Positions 52,335 to 64,000 of a stretch of 64,000 nucleotides of DNA are shown one piece after another. Under the pieces are notes generated by a model. That model made no database searches. It was not told the origin of the DNA and worked only from the letters and a program-made list of their open reading frames with translations. Every line of letters begins with the position of its first letter. Within the stretch, counting starts at the first letter, position 1. The DNA is from Ypsolopha sequella (Eukaryota > Arthropoda > Insecta > Lepidoptera > Ypsolophidae), in NCBI GenBank assembly GCA_934047225.1, contig OW203986.1:18045221-18109220 (forward strand), written 5' to 3'. Both the position numbers and the translations under genes were made by a program.

Positions 52335-52450
52335 TAGCTTCCAGTTGCCTGGAAGATATTGCTATTATAAGTACCGCCCTTGTACACCATGTTTAATTGT
52401 TTCTTTTGTCTTTTAAGTTATTTGTATAAAAGTGGAAAAGTGTTATACAA
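52335..52450 (+). mobile_element. LINE/SINE 3' end remnant, second copy
   Basis: AGTTGCCTGGAAGATATTGC, then a GTACCGCCCTTGTACACC block and a T-rich run, matching 5895-5960. Confidence 0.5.
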
Positions 52451-52459
52451 AAAAAAACA

Positions 52460-54460
52460 TCGGAAAGTATAATCTATATTTTTAATAAGTACCCCTCATA
52501 TTTCGGTAGGTTGTCGTTGATATGAAGTAAAGGTACGCTCCCTAGTGTAAATCAACAAATCTTTTCGTACGTAAAAATATCTTCATAATGAATTGTTTTT
52601 GAAAAAAAATTGCACTTCACTAACATAAACAATCATAATTTTCAATTAAATACTCTATACATGCCGTTTTTTGCAGTTTTAGATGGATAAAAATATGTGC
52701 AACAAACTTTGTTTAGCATATCCGTATTTACCTATGAAATGGATGTTTCCCATCATTTTTTAGGTGATTGTTCGGATATTTCGGTACCTACAGAACAAGA
52801 TACCAAATCGATGGAATGTTAGAATGTTCCGTTTTTAACTGTTTCATTTCAATATTTAGTGAAATGTTGATATTGCCGCTTTTTGCTTTGAGCCATCTCT
52901 GATCCGAAAACTCAACATTTGACGTTCCAAAGAGCCCAGTCCATGGAATTGAAAAAAAAAGTATTCGATATCTATGGTCATCACAGCTTACGTTTCAAAA
53001 TAAGTTTACAATGACAAGGAGGTCTAATTTAAAATGTATTTCAATGGGAAAGAGAACCAAAAGCTTTTACGGTAGAGGGCGCTAAGTGTTTGTGTCTTGT
53101 CACTTTGCTGATAGATGTTAATTTTGGTAGTAATTTGGTGAATAATATAAATTATGTTTAAGATATGAGCATGATATTTACGAAACACAATGTTTAAATA
53201 GGTACCTGTTGCCTTTGAAGTTGTTTCGAAACCACTTTTTTAAAGTGATCGGCACATAATCTAGAATAACTAGACTATTTATAGTTCAGTATCCTTAATG
53301 CATTTTCCCACATTTTTCTCAACTTTAAATCACTAGGAAACTTTCAAGTTCCTTTTCCTTTACATCCAAAAGCCACACAAACACCCATCGCTTTTTTGAC
53401 AATTGAGGTATCGTTGGAAGCGTCATGGTTGTTTGCTGGTTATAGAATACGTGACGTTATATTAAATTGAATATAGCGCACTTTAAAGGGCATAAAGTTA
53501 TGAACTAAAAAAAAAAGTCTTAATTATGCCGTATTGGGTATCAAATGAAAGGGTTTAATTCGCACATTTCAAAAATATATATTGTTAGCTGTTGATTGCG
53601 GCTTTGCTTGCCTGCACCTGATAATTGGGAATAATTTCTATAAAATCAAGCTTCACTCAAATCCTTCCCAAAATATATATATAATAAATACTTATATATA
53701 TTATAATATGTATATGATGTAAAGCGGCTCTGCGTATACTTTATCACGAAATTATATCCCCGAAACAAATTAAATAAAAAAGGCGACCGAACCTAACTAG
53801 TTTAATAGAATTATATAATATATTATATTCATAAATCCTTCTTGTTTTGAGCGAGTCATTTCCTTTCACTCATTGCTATGTGCAATCTGTTTATGGCAAC
53901 TTTATGTAACTCTCCAGTCGGGTTAAATTCGCATCATAGAGAGGTACTGGTTATCAAAATAATTGGCTCTCCAACATGATTTCTAACTTCAGGCCACTAC
54001 ATATCACCATGGTATGGACGACTATGGTGGTTTGACACTTCAATAATCGGTTACGAAGTCCATACCTATGGGTTTATTTAGTTTATTCGGTTTGTTTACG
54101 TAGCTGACTTACCTGTGATAGTTGAGCGTGGTGAATATGTTTATTTTGATTATCAGTACCCCAAAAGGACTAGCAGTACGCAATGACGAGTTATTTCAAC
54201 AATCATTAAAATTGCAATCGTTTCAATTTAACAATCGAGACATCCCGTGACTCGTTGACCGACTGAATGATTGAGACATTTTACGATTGTTTCGAGATAC
54301 GGGTATTGCTTTTTCACCCGAGCGAAAATAGAAGACTGAAGCGAAATAAAATACTGATTAATAACAAGGCTTTTTATTCACATAGGTACATACCTACTTC
54401 CTTTCTCCAAAATAGTCGCGAGTGTTCATAATGAACCATGTTTATATAAACGAGATATAA
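52460..54460. other. Intergenic DNA, no gene recognised
   Basis: About 2 kb of AT-rich DNA. A stretch at 53500-53570 (GTATTGGGTATCAAATGAAA) has the flavour of a dispersed repeat. No frame longer than 60 codons is open. Confidence 0.45.
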
Positions 54461-54464
54461 AAAT

Positions 54465-54600
54465 AAGACAAGACAAGTCAAGACCAATACTCTTTATTGT
54501 ACGCCAAAATAAATAAATAAGGTAAAAGAACTAACTTATGAGAGAAGGTAACAATTGCCTTATCACTTATTAGCGATTTCTTCCAGACAACATTTGGGTG
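54465..54600 (-). mobile_element. LINE 3' end remnant with (AAGAC)n-like tail
   Basis: The plus strand AAGACAAGACAAGTCAAGAC precedes CTCTTTATTGTACGCC, so the minus strand ends in GGCGTACAATAAAGAG and a short repeat, a common lepidopteran LINE tail. Confidence 0.45.
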
Positions 54601-54671
54601 GAAATTAATCGTTGGAAAAAAATAACGCGAAGGTGGTATGATGGAGTTGAAGGATTGAACCTTCTGTTATG

Positions 54672-57600
54672 ACATTATTCTGTCTTAAGAAATGATTGCG
54701 GTAATACTCATAATGGAGTAGCTATTTTAATACATAAAAGTTTAAGTTTTAAACTATTTGACACTTATTTCGATAATTCTTTACAAAATATTGCTATAGA
54801 ACTAAATTTTAATAACAAGGTGATACACTTAGTAAGTATGTACATTCCTGGGAATTGTACTCCTAGGTTTAACAAAAATAGGTTCGATAATTTATTAAAA
54901 AGTATACCTAAACCTTTCATAATAGCTGGTGACTTTAATGCACATAACACAACTTGGGGTAGCAGTACAACTGATCCTAGAGGTAGAAGTATTTTAAGTA
55001 TTACAGAGGATAATGATCTGGTTATTTTAAACGATGGGTCAACCACTACGGTGGGATCACATATATGGAAACCCAATGTTCTGGATTTAACTTTTGCTAC
55101 TTCTTCTCTTGCATTATCTTGTGACTGGTGGGTCCATGATGATCCAAGCACTGGGAAGTTATCACTTGCCAACTGTAACAAAAGTAATTATTAACAGTAC
55201 TGCAAATTGTGATGTAGAAACATCTAATATACCCTCCCACCCTATATGGTAAACTGGAAATTGTATAAAGAAAAAGTTAATTCTTATTTACATAATTTTC
55301 AAATCGATATAACCAATCCATTGGAGTCTTACAATAAGTTTTGTACCCTGGTCTCTAAATCTGTAGATGAGTCTTTAAGAAAATGTGTTATTAATAATTC
55401 AAATAAGCCTTTCAAAGGATCAGTATTAAAAAAAACAGTAATACCGTGGTGGAATGAAAAATGCTCTCGGGTAGTAGATGAGTGTAAATCTGCTTTCTTA
55501 ATATTTAAGGCAAATCCAACCTTACATAATTACATTACTTTCAAGAAACTCCAAGCACAAAAAAAGTTAACATTAAAACAAGAAAGGTTGAGCAGCTGGG
55601 GTGAATTATGCCAATCTATTAACAGATTAACACCTATCAGTAAAGTTTGGAACGCTATCAGAAAATTAAACAAAACTGGTTCAAGTCATAATACAAATGG
55701 TGAATGGGTAAAGGAATTCCTACAAAAATACACACCCGACACTGTGGAGAATATTGTACCAAACACTACAGATTCAGATTTCTCTTCTGAAAACTCATAT
55801 TTAACTGAAAATTTTACTTTGTCTGAGATTAGCGCAGCTTTGAAGTCTAGGAGAGACACTGCTACAGGTTTGGATTGGTTATCATATAAAATGTTTAAAT
55901 TGTTAAATTCTGATCGCTTAAAATTGTTTTTAGACATACTAAACTTACTCTGGTTTGCCTTACATATACCAAAGGAATGGAAAACTGATTGTTTAGTACC
56001 AATTTTGAAGATGGGTAAAGATAAAAACTTACCTGACTAATATCGTCCAGTAACTTTGACCTCTTGTGTAGGCAAAATTTTTGAGCAACTTCTTAAACAA
56101 CGTTTAGAGTACTTCATAGAGAATAAATCCATTTTACCACAAAATCAATTCGGATTCAGGCGTGGTCGATCGGCCCGAGAAAGTCTTTCACATCTCTTTC
56201 TTGACATACATAATGCCACTGTCAAACAAGAATATTTGGCCAGTGTAATCTTTGATATAGTAGGCACATTTAACAATTAATTAAATTTAAATATCCTTTC
56301 CTCAATATTATCTTCGCTGCAATTACCTGAAAAAATTGTGAAGTGGATATTTAGTTTTTTGAATGGACGCGAAGTTTTTGTAAAATTTAAAAAAACATTA
56401 ACTGGATCCAGATTTCCCTACAAAGGAGTTTGCCAGGGTGGAATTCTATCTCCATTATTGTTTATTATTTATATACACAAATTGAATTCAGTTTTAGGCA
56501 ATGAGATGGCTCGCCGGGCCCTCGCTCGCCCCACCTGCCTCTACACACGCATATAGCTATATATATATGTATTGGCGCCTATACATACATACACATCCAC
56601 ATCCGTGCAGGTTCTAACCATGAAAGTCTAGACTCGGACTTGACTATTGAATTACTTTTCCCATTGTGTCTGAACTGATACCATGTTATTGATATCGGAT
56701 ATATATTAATCGATTAAGTTAATATACTATTATTTACTTGCTTCAAGATATCTAAGCCATAAAAGGAAAGGTTAAGAAGAGATAAACACAGGCATATGCT
56801 TTAAGGACTCTACTAATTTAATAAATCTTTTATCGTTGATCTCGAAATGGCCCAAAATGAATTTAATAAAGGGGAAAGACAACGACTACAAAAAACCCCT
56901 TTGGCCTTATTATCTATAGTTTATCTAGTACATAAGAATTACATTTTTAAGACAACTATACATTTATTTCTTTAAACGATTTCATGATTCAGATTCGAAC
57001 TGAATTATTCTTTGTATAACAATATATGTATTAAACAAGCCTACTTGTTTACATCACCAGTGAGACAATATTTACGCTACCAACACACAACAATACATTT
57101 ATATCTTTAAACGATTTCAAGATTCAGAGTCGAACTGAACTCTCTTTGTATAACAATATATGTATTAAGCAAGCCTTACTTGTTTACATCACCAGTATAG
57201 AACATATCGCATAACTGGGACATGATCACTGTGTCTTTCTTTATAAATAAATAATCCGTCGGTTCGAAGGACAGATTGGCACAGGTCTATTAAACCCAGC
57301 TCTCTCCCTTGTATAACAAATATGTATAAACAATCCTCACTTGTTTATATCATCAGAGACAATATGAACGTAAATATCTACTAACGAGTCGCCTCTGTCA
57401 GCTTTATGTCTCAAAAGAATTTTTAGAGCAATAAAGAACACATAAATAATTTGTCAGAGCATGCAAGTTTTATGTTGCTTAAATGTCCGATTATATTAGA
57501 CATGTATCGGAATCTCTGTACATTTCGTTAAATGTTAAATAACATTGCGCTCTCTAACAAATACAAGGTTTATATCGGTAAATATACAATATTGTGAAAT

Positions 57601-60186
57601 ATAGTTTCAACCCCTCGCTTTTAACTACTTTGCTCGAAAATGGAGCCAATATTCCATAGATAACGTTATGTTACCACTTAACTTGAATTTTAATATTTAG
57701 AAAAATTCAATCACAATATCGATTTTTAACCGAAGGTTTTATGTATGTACTTAGCTTTTCTTTTGTGATCCCCGCATCGATCTCGTCACAACATTTACTT
57801 GCTTTAGCTTTAGCTTGTCAACAATTTTGATTTAAAATTTCACAATAAATAAAATTAGACAAACAATTATATTTGTTTATCTCTTGGACAAATCAGTGTC
57901 CATTATCGACTTCGACGCACGCCCATGCCTATGACGTCACGTTCTCTTGATTTGTGATTGGCTGGTCAAACGATGACGCAATCGTCACCATTTTTCGCAC
58001 GCTTTCTCCCGATCCAGGACTTCCCACCAAACAGCTAGGCCTTCTCCAACTGTAGTCAGCACAAATCTAGGTTTCAAACCCAAACCCTTGCCTTTGCGCA
58101 ATAATCCACCTCGATCTCTCCTTTGGCTGTAATTAGAAGATAAATTCCCAGTACAATATCATTTGTCCTTGAACAAATTTATCCTTAGAATTTGAGTTGT
58201 TAAAGCTCAAATTCACACAATAATCAAAAAACGTTGTCTACTACTCTTCGCCCATTTCCGTGATCCACATCTGTGTCGCATATCTCATTTAAACGCTGCC
58301 TATGCGTATGTGAACAAAAAATAATTATTGACAACCGACCCACCCGTAGTGCAGGCACTAATTTATGACTTCGTTCTTAGGAATAGCAAATTTATCCTTT
58401 AATTTTTTTCTTTAAAATACTTATTTATTTCGCTTTCGTGGTGCTTTATGAATGTGTGTGTGCAAAGAATTTGCATACCATCACAGCAATGAAGTCCAAA
58501 ATTTACAATTTGCAGATGATCTGGTTGTATACTCTTCTGGATCAAACTTAGATAGTGTCATTGACAAATTAAACCAATCATTACAAAAACTGAATGCTTA
58601 TTTTAATCATTTAAATTTAGACATTAGTATAGAAAAAAGTAAAGTGGTAGTTTTTACAAAAAGAAGTGTCAGAGTTTCTAGAGTAAAAATTTGGTATGAC
58701 AGAAAAATACTTCCGGTTGATGGCTCAGTCAGATTTCTAGGAGTTATCTTTACTCAAAATTTCCGTTTTGATAAATATGTTGGTTGCTTATCAGATAGAG
58801 CTGTAAAGGCCTCTAATATTTTGAGGTCACTTGCTGGAACTTCGTGGGGTGCAGATCCCAAAATATTACTTATGTTATACAAGTCTTTGGTGAGGAGTCA
58901 TTTTGAATATGCTTTCTTTTGTTTTTGTTCTCAAAATAAACTATTAGATAAGTTAGATAAGATACAAAATAAGAACTTACGCACTATAACTGGTGCTATG
59001 ATGTCCACTCCCGTTGTTTCATTGCAAGGAGAGTGTAGGGTTCCTCCACTTATATTTCGATTCAATTATTTAAAAAACAACTTTATCCTTAAACTTATGT
59101 CTCTCAGAGACAATCCTCTCATTTCCAAGATGGTTGCTTCACATTCAGTTTGTTCATCAAATCTTCCTTACTTGGTTAAGAACCTTCCTGAAATTTTAAA
59201 ATATAAATCTGAATTTAATATTGCTGAGAATCCGATATGGCCTTGTTACATGGGATGTTATGAGAGTAAGTTTTGTGCTATGGAGATTATTATGGACAGA
59301 GAATTGAAACAAAAACAACAAGTGTACCTATGATATGCTTTCTACCTGGAAAGATTACAGTCAGATTTATACAGATGGCTCTAAAAAGGGCAGCACAGTA
59401 TCAATTGCCACCTACGATTTAACAGCTAGAAAAGGTACGGGTCTCAGAATACCTGATGAAATGAGTGTGTTCAGTGCAGAAGCTCTAGCTATCCTACAAG
59501 CTTTGGAGTACATAGAAGAAAGAGAAGCAGAAAAGTGGATCGTAGTTCCCGACAGTATGAGCGTTTTATCAGCTCTGGACAACCCCAGGTTTTCCGCTTG
59601 TTCCAGTTATTTAATTTACGCAATACGAGAAAAATATAGATATTTGCAACTGTCACAACAACAAAAAGCTCAAAAAGGTTATATTTTTTTGGACACCGTC
59701 ACATATCGGTGTTACCGGTAACGAAAATGTCGATTTCCTAGCAAGATCTATTACATCATGTCCCGTAAGTCTACCTAAAAGAGCTTTGAATGTTCCAAGC
59801 TCTGACCTATCAATACAACTCAAGGACGCCATGAAGAAAGAATGGATGCATCATTGGCAAGAAACAGTAATCCTCAAAGGAAAATGGTATTACGAAATCA
59901 ACAAGGAAATATCTCAACCTTGGTTCGTCAGAGGAGCTGAATTTATATTCCGAAAATTCTATACCACAATCTTCCGGCTCAGACTTGGTCATGGACGCTT
60001 TAACGCTCATTTGAAAAGGCTGAACATAATTTCTTCGGATGAGTGCGATCAATGCAATACATCTTCTCCACAATCTCTGCACCACATTTTTTACGAATGT
60101 CCGACTTTTGCCGTACAAAGGATACTTTTGGCTGATCAACTGTTGAATATTTTCAAAGAAGACCTGAACGTCATTTCATTTCATTT
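54672..60186 (+). pseudogene. I/R1-type LINE: endonuclease, reverse transcriptase, RNase H (broken)
   Basis: In order: endonuclease (RNDCGNTHNGVAILIHKSL, then IIAGDFNAHNTTWGSS, truncated at its start); linker (55246 on); reverse transcriptase with FGFRRGRSARESLSHLF, KGVCQGGILSPLLFIIYIHK and, after the insertion 56505-58485, QNLQFADDLVVYSSG; RNase H (IYTDGSKKG, FSAEALAILQALE, DSMSVLSAL and after a frameshift PSHIGVTGNENVDF); a C-terminal Cys/His part (CDQCN, LHHIFYECP). RNase H places it in the I group. Stops near 56038, 56278 and 59332 and a frameshift near 59690 disable it. Its 3' end is cut at about 60186 by the minus-strand LINE. Confidence 0.85.
56505..58485. mobile_element. 2.0-kb non-coding insertion splitting the reverse transcriptase
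   Basis: GCAATGA is duplicated at 56498-56504 and 58486-58492, and deleting the block joins LNSVLGNE to VQNLQFADD in frame. It contains three diverged repeats of about 120 bp (each with TTGTATAACAATATATGTAT-like sequence and CTTGTTTACATCA) at about 56950-57360. There is no open frame longer than 60 codons. The 7-8-bp duplication suggests a hAT- or P-like DNA transposon. Confidence 0.8.
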
Positions 60187-60581
60187 TTAAAAACTTTATT
60201 TATCATAAGTAATATAAACAAAACAATAATTTTCCGCCAAACTGTTAAGACAGTTTATCGGCAGACATACACTCTCTCTTAATGCTAGCACTTATGATTA
60301 CATAAACTTGTTAAATAAACACTTGATCTAAACTAATAATCATCACTAAACTTAATAAAACAAAAAATTAACCTCGTTGAGGGTAGTTATCCATAACTAC
60401 AACAGCTCAACACTAGTAGTTTTGTGTGGTGACAAACAAACTGCCGTGTGCAATACCGAAGCATGACTTAGTTTAGCAAAAATAGTTTATGTACTTAATT
60501 GAGAACATTTATGAAACTAACTATATATTTTCTTGTATGTACTAGTTTCGAGAAAATCTAGATTTAATAAAAAGAAATCTT
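60187..60581 (-). mobile_element. 3' UTR and tail of the minus-strand LINE
   Basis: From the ORF2 stop the minus strand runs about 390 bp to an AATAAAGTTTTTAAAAATG signal, followed by about three AATGA repeats at 60171-60187. No gene lies here. Confidence 0.65.
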
Positions 60582-63503
60582 TTAACTTATTCTTAATTTG
60601 AATTTTAGTGCCTTTACAGTCTTTAGGTCTTGCGGAATACAATTAAAAAGTTTGGGAATAAGCCAATTTTTGCAACGTTTTCCATAAACATTAGAAACTT
60701 TTGGTACCAGTAATTTACCTTCTACTTGTGACCTGGTTTGATGTCCATGTTTAATTTTTATTTTGTATTCATTGTTCCAAAACTCTTCAATTGCTATTAA
60801 AAATAAACACTTTTTCTGTGCTGGAAGAATTTTGCATTTTTCAAATAACATTTCATAATTTTCTTTATGTTCAGTTTTAGTTTTTTCACCAACCATAAGC
60901 TTTAAAAATCTTGTTTGAAGTTCTTTTATTTTGATAATTTTACTTTTAAAAGTAATGCCGTAGCATTCTATTCCATAGGACAGAACTGACTCAACCAAAG
61001 CGTGATAAAGCATGTAAAGAATTGATCTTGGAGTACAGAAACTTAAACTTTTAAATTTACTTAACAACGCTCTTAATTTGTCGCATACATTATTTATCTG
61101 AAATTTCCAACAAAATCTGTTATCTACTGTTAAGCCTAAATATTTGTATTTTATTACATTGTCTATAAAAGGACATGAACAATTTATATGATTTGTATGT
61201 AGACAGTCGTATGTATGTCCTTTTAATTTTATATCTTTAATTAAACATTTCCGATAACTAGAAGAGATATTTAGTAGTTTTGTTTTTTTATTATTCAGCA
61301 AGATACCATTATCGTGAGCCCACTTTGTAATATTATCTAGATCTTCTTGCAAGTTATTTTCAATGGTTAATGGATCCATTCCAGCGTACATAAGACATGT
61401 GTCATCAACAAACATGTATTTATGACAATTTTTAACTGTGGATACCATACTGTTTACATGTAATATGTAGCAAACAGGACCAGTAACAGAACCTTGCGCA
61501 ACGCCATATTTTGTCACTTTTTTAGAACTAAATTTGTCTGCTATCTTTACAGTTAGAGTTCGATTTTTTAGATAGTTACAAAACCAACCAAGTAATGAAC
61601 CACGTATTCCACTTTCATCTAAAGCAGTTAGAAGAGTAGAATGATCGAGCGTGTCGAAAGCTTTTCTAAAGTCAATAAAAAGTACAGCGACTTGATTTTG
61701 TTTGTTTAAAGCAGAATTTATTTCATTGGCAAATTTAGACAACAATTTTGTGGTATTTTTCCCTTTTTGGAATCCGTATTGAGAATCAGTTATAATATTA
61801 TTTTTTCTTAAATATGTAGATATCTAGTTCACTATGACTTTTTCAACTATTTTATTTAGAGATGGTAAAACAGCTATTGGTCTATAATCCTCAGTATTCA
61901 AATAACTACCACTTTTAAATAAAGGTCTTACTATTGAGGTTTTAAGCTCATCAGGATATTGTTGATTTTCTATAGATAAGTTAATAAAATGTGCTATAAC
62001 AGGACTAATTTCTTTTTTAAGTTATTTTATATCATTCATTCGTATGTTGTCTATTCCTGGGGATTTTTTCACATTTAAAGATTTAATGGTTTTAAAGACT
62101 ACGTCTTCGGTGATTTTTTGGAATCTCATAGATTTGTCTTGATAAGTTACGTAACTTTCTCTATTTAGTAGTAATAAATCACAATGATGCTTGATTTCTT
62201 CTATTTCATTACTAAATGTATTAGAAAAGTTATCACAAATGGTTTCCACGTCATGAACTTTACCCATATATTTAAGTATTACTTCATCTACTGACTTCTT
62301 CTCTTTGCCTAACCATTTATTTACATATTCCCAGATTTTTTTTATATTCGTTCCTGCTTCTTTAATGAGTCTTTTTTTGTAGTTGTTTTTAGCAAAATTT
62401 ACTGCCTTATTAGTTTTATTTCTCCACCTATTATATGCTAATCGGTAGGCCTTGTTACTTGGATTACTTCTCCATCTTCTAAATAGATTATCATTATGTA
62501 TCATCAAGTTTTGAAGTTCTTGTGTTATCCAAGGGCAAGCCCGTCGCTCAGAATATTCTTGAGAAGAGATTTCTTTACAATTTTTTGTATAAATATTGTT
62601 GAAAGTATTTTTAATCTTAGTATATAGTTGTAAAGGACATGTTTCATTCAAAAGCGTATTCCATTTTATTTCTTTTAGTTCCATCTGTATCATCACGTTG
62701 TTGAACAATTTTATGTTTTTAAGTTGCGTTTGACGTTCACTTATAAATTTAGCAGCTACACCAACAAAATAGTGGTCAGCTAATTTATTTTCTATTATGG
62801 CCGATGTATTTTCAGTAGAAATTTTAACAAATATGTGATCCAAACATGACTGACAAAGATGCTCGAGTCTAAATTCTTCTCTCGTGATGCCTTGTATTTT
62901 TTTGTCAAAACCATATTCGCTCAACATATTTTCATATTTAATTACATTATTATTTTCTCTTTCTAATAAATCAATATTCATGTCTCCTAATATAATTACC
63001 TCATCATTTGGCAAGAACATTTTCAGTAAATTATCAACCTCTGTTAAAAACATAGATGTGGTGTCTTTATTATTGATTTTAGGGGGTCTATAGAGTGCAA
63101 CAAGGTGAACCGCAGTTGTACCGTAAGAAAAAGTACCCACAACGCTCTCAGTAACACTTAAGTTTATATTTTTAGTAACAAATGATATTTCTTTTTTATG
63201 AAATATTAAAATACCTCAACCAGATCTTCCTTGTCGAGTTTTATGAAACATATCATATCCATTTAGGCTATACCCTAATACTTCATCTTCTGTAACGTTT
63301 ATCTCAGTAAGCACAATAATATGTAAGGTTCCTTTACAACTATTTAGTAATATTTCTAATTCAGCAAAGTTTTTCCTAAGAGATCTTAACTTTATATGAA
63401 TAATATTTAGAAATTGCTGGGAATCAAATGATTGAATCCATGCATCTAATGATGTAAATCTATCTGTTTCTTTAGTTTGAAATATTTCTTCGAACTCATC
63501 CAT
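60582..63503 (-). pseudogene. Jockey/CR1-like LINE ORF2, nearly intact (three stops)
   Basis: Start ATG at 63503. The endonuclease is visible as IHIKLRSLRKNFAELEIL, LVALYRPPKINNKD, VIILGDMNIDLL and LCQSCLDHIF. The reverse transcriptase follows with VKKSPGIDNIRMNDIK, EDYRPIAVLPSLNKI, DSQYGFQKGKNT, FIDFRKAFDTLDHSTL (motif A), YGVAQGSVTGPVCYILHVNS (motif B) and FVDD (catalytic Asp pair kept, Ala replaced by Val), then a C-terminal basic part. The frame is continuous for 2.9 kb except for in-frame stops at about 63218, 62022 and 61833, so decay is recent. No RNase H. Confidence 0.88.
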
Positions 63504-63554
63504 AGCGATACGAATAAAAAGTATAGACTACAAATAAATAAAACAAAGTTATAC

Positions 63555-64000
63555 CTAAACGTCTGATGCCAAAATATTGCCTTTTTTTGTTGTAGATACT
63601 TCACGTTTTTCATCTTCCTCATCTTCTATGGAGCTTACTTGTGTTCTTAATTTTTCAACATCCTTTATGCTGTACAGGGAAACAACTTTCGCATTTTCCT
63701 CCTTTCTACACATAATACGGCCATGTTTCACCCATATGAATTTGTAGGCTGGTCTTAGCTTTTGCTTGGCATTCCACAGTAACTCCTTATTATAATTTGT
63801 CAAGTGTTCATTGATGAATACGGGATCCTGCAAACCATCTTGGTATACGTCAGAATTCTTGCGAACTTTTCCTCTTTTAGAGAACCATTCTTCCTTTGCA
63901 GTGGTAGTGCGGAATCTGATTATAAGTGGAGGATTGTTGCTTTGGTTGGCTGATTTCTGACCTTTCTTTACTCGCCATGCACGGTCTACACTATCTAGAT
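63555..64000 (-). CDS. ORF1 of the same LINE, 3' part
   Basis: Open from the window edge to a stop at 63555, 52 bp before the ORF2 ATG. WRVKKGQKSANQSNNPPLII, a RTTTAKEEWFSKRG segment, FINEHLTNYNKELLWNAKQK and KFIWVKHGRIMCRKEE are typical of the C-terminal nucleic-acid-binding part of insect LINE ORF1 proteins. No stop is seen in the visible part. Confidence 0.75.
   Translation of the reverse strand, partial: LDSVDRAWRVKKGQKSANQSNNPPLIIRFRTTTAKEEWFSKRGKVRKNSDVYQDGLQDPVFINEHLTNYNKELLWNAKQKLRPAYKFIWVKHGRIMCRKEENAKVVSLYSIKDVEKLRTQVSSIEDEEDEKREVSTTKKGNILASDV

Overview
The window is AT-rich, intron-rich eukaryotic nuclear DNA full of short transposons. Two recognisable housekeeping genes with clean GT-AG exons, the style of the non-LTR retrotransposons and the many short foldback elements suggest an insect, most likely a moth or butterfly (Lepidoptera). 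That taxon is inferred from repeat style and not proven.

Three host genes lie in tandem on the minus strand. From right to left they are: (1) HMG-CoA lyase, six coding exons between 46812 and 38179, 340 aa, with every catalytic residue I could check; (2) sialic acid (N-acetylneuraminate-9-phosphate) synthase, five coding exons between 37790 and 25672, 349 aa, complete but with Gln where the family has a metal-binding His; (3) a gene I cannot name, at least seven exons from 24554 running off the left edge, with an N-terminal CRCF-type cysteine motif, Ser/Pro-rich and charged middle exons and a coiled coil. Splice phases agree across its first six exons. HMG-CoA lyase and sialic acid synthase are only about 390 bp apart (stop to start). 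No functional link between the three genes is evident.

Regions: 1-24.6 kb, exons of the unnamed gene separated by introns full of MITEs, a tRNA-Lys-derived SINE, a LINE fragment with its own insertion, and a 138-bp tandem array that amplifies the 3' half of exon 3; 24.6-25.7 kb, GC-rich spacer; 25.7-37.8 kb, sialic acid synthase with transposon-filled introns; 38.2-46.8 kb, HMG-CoA lyase; 46.8-54.6 kb, gene-poor DNA with MITEs and a THAP-like fragment; 54.7-64 kb, two LINEs, the plus-strand one carrying a 2-kb insertion and apparently hit at its 3' end by the minus-strand one.

The most interesting structure is the exon-3 array at 7.6-8.8 kb. Five 117-nt cassettes keep the host reading frame, are phase 1-1, and are separated by 21- or 20-nt spacers that begin GT and end AG. 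Other notable points are the His-to-Gln change in sialic acid synthase, a likely peroxisomal C-terminus on HMG-CoA lyase, and several transposons with clear target-site duplications, some nested. All calls come from reading the sequence; no database search was possible.
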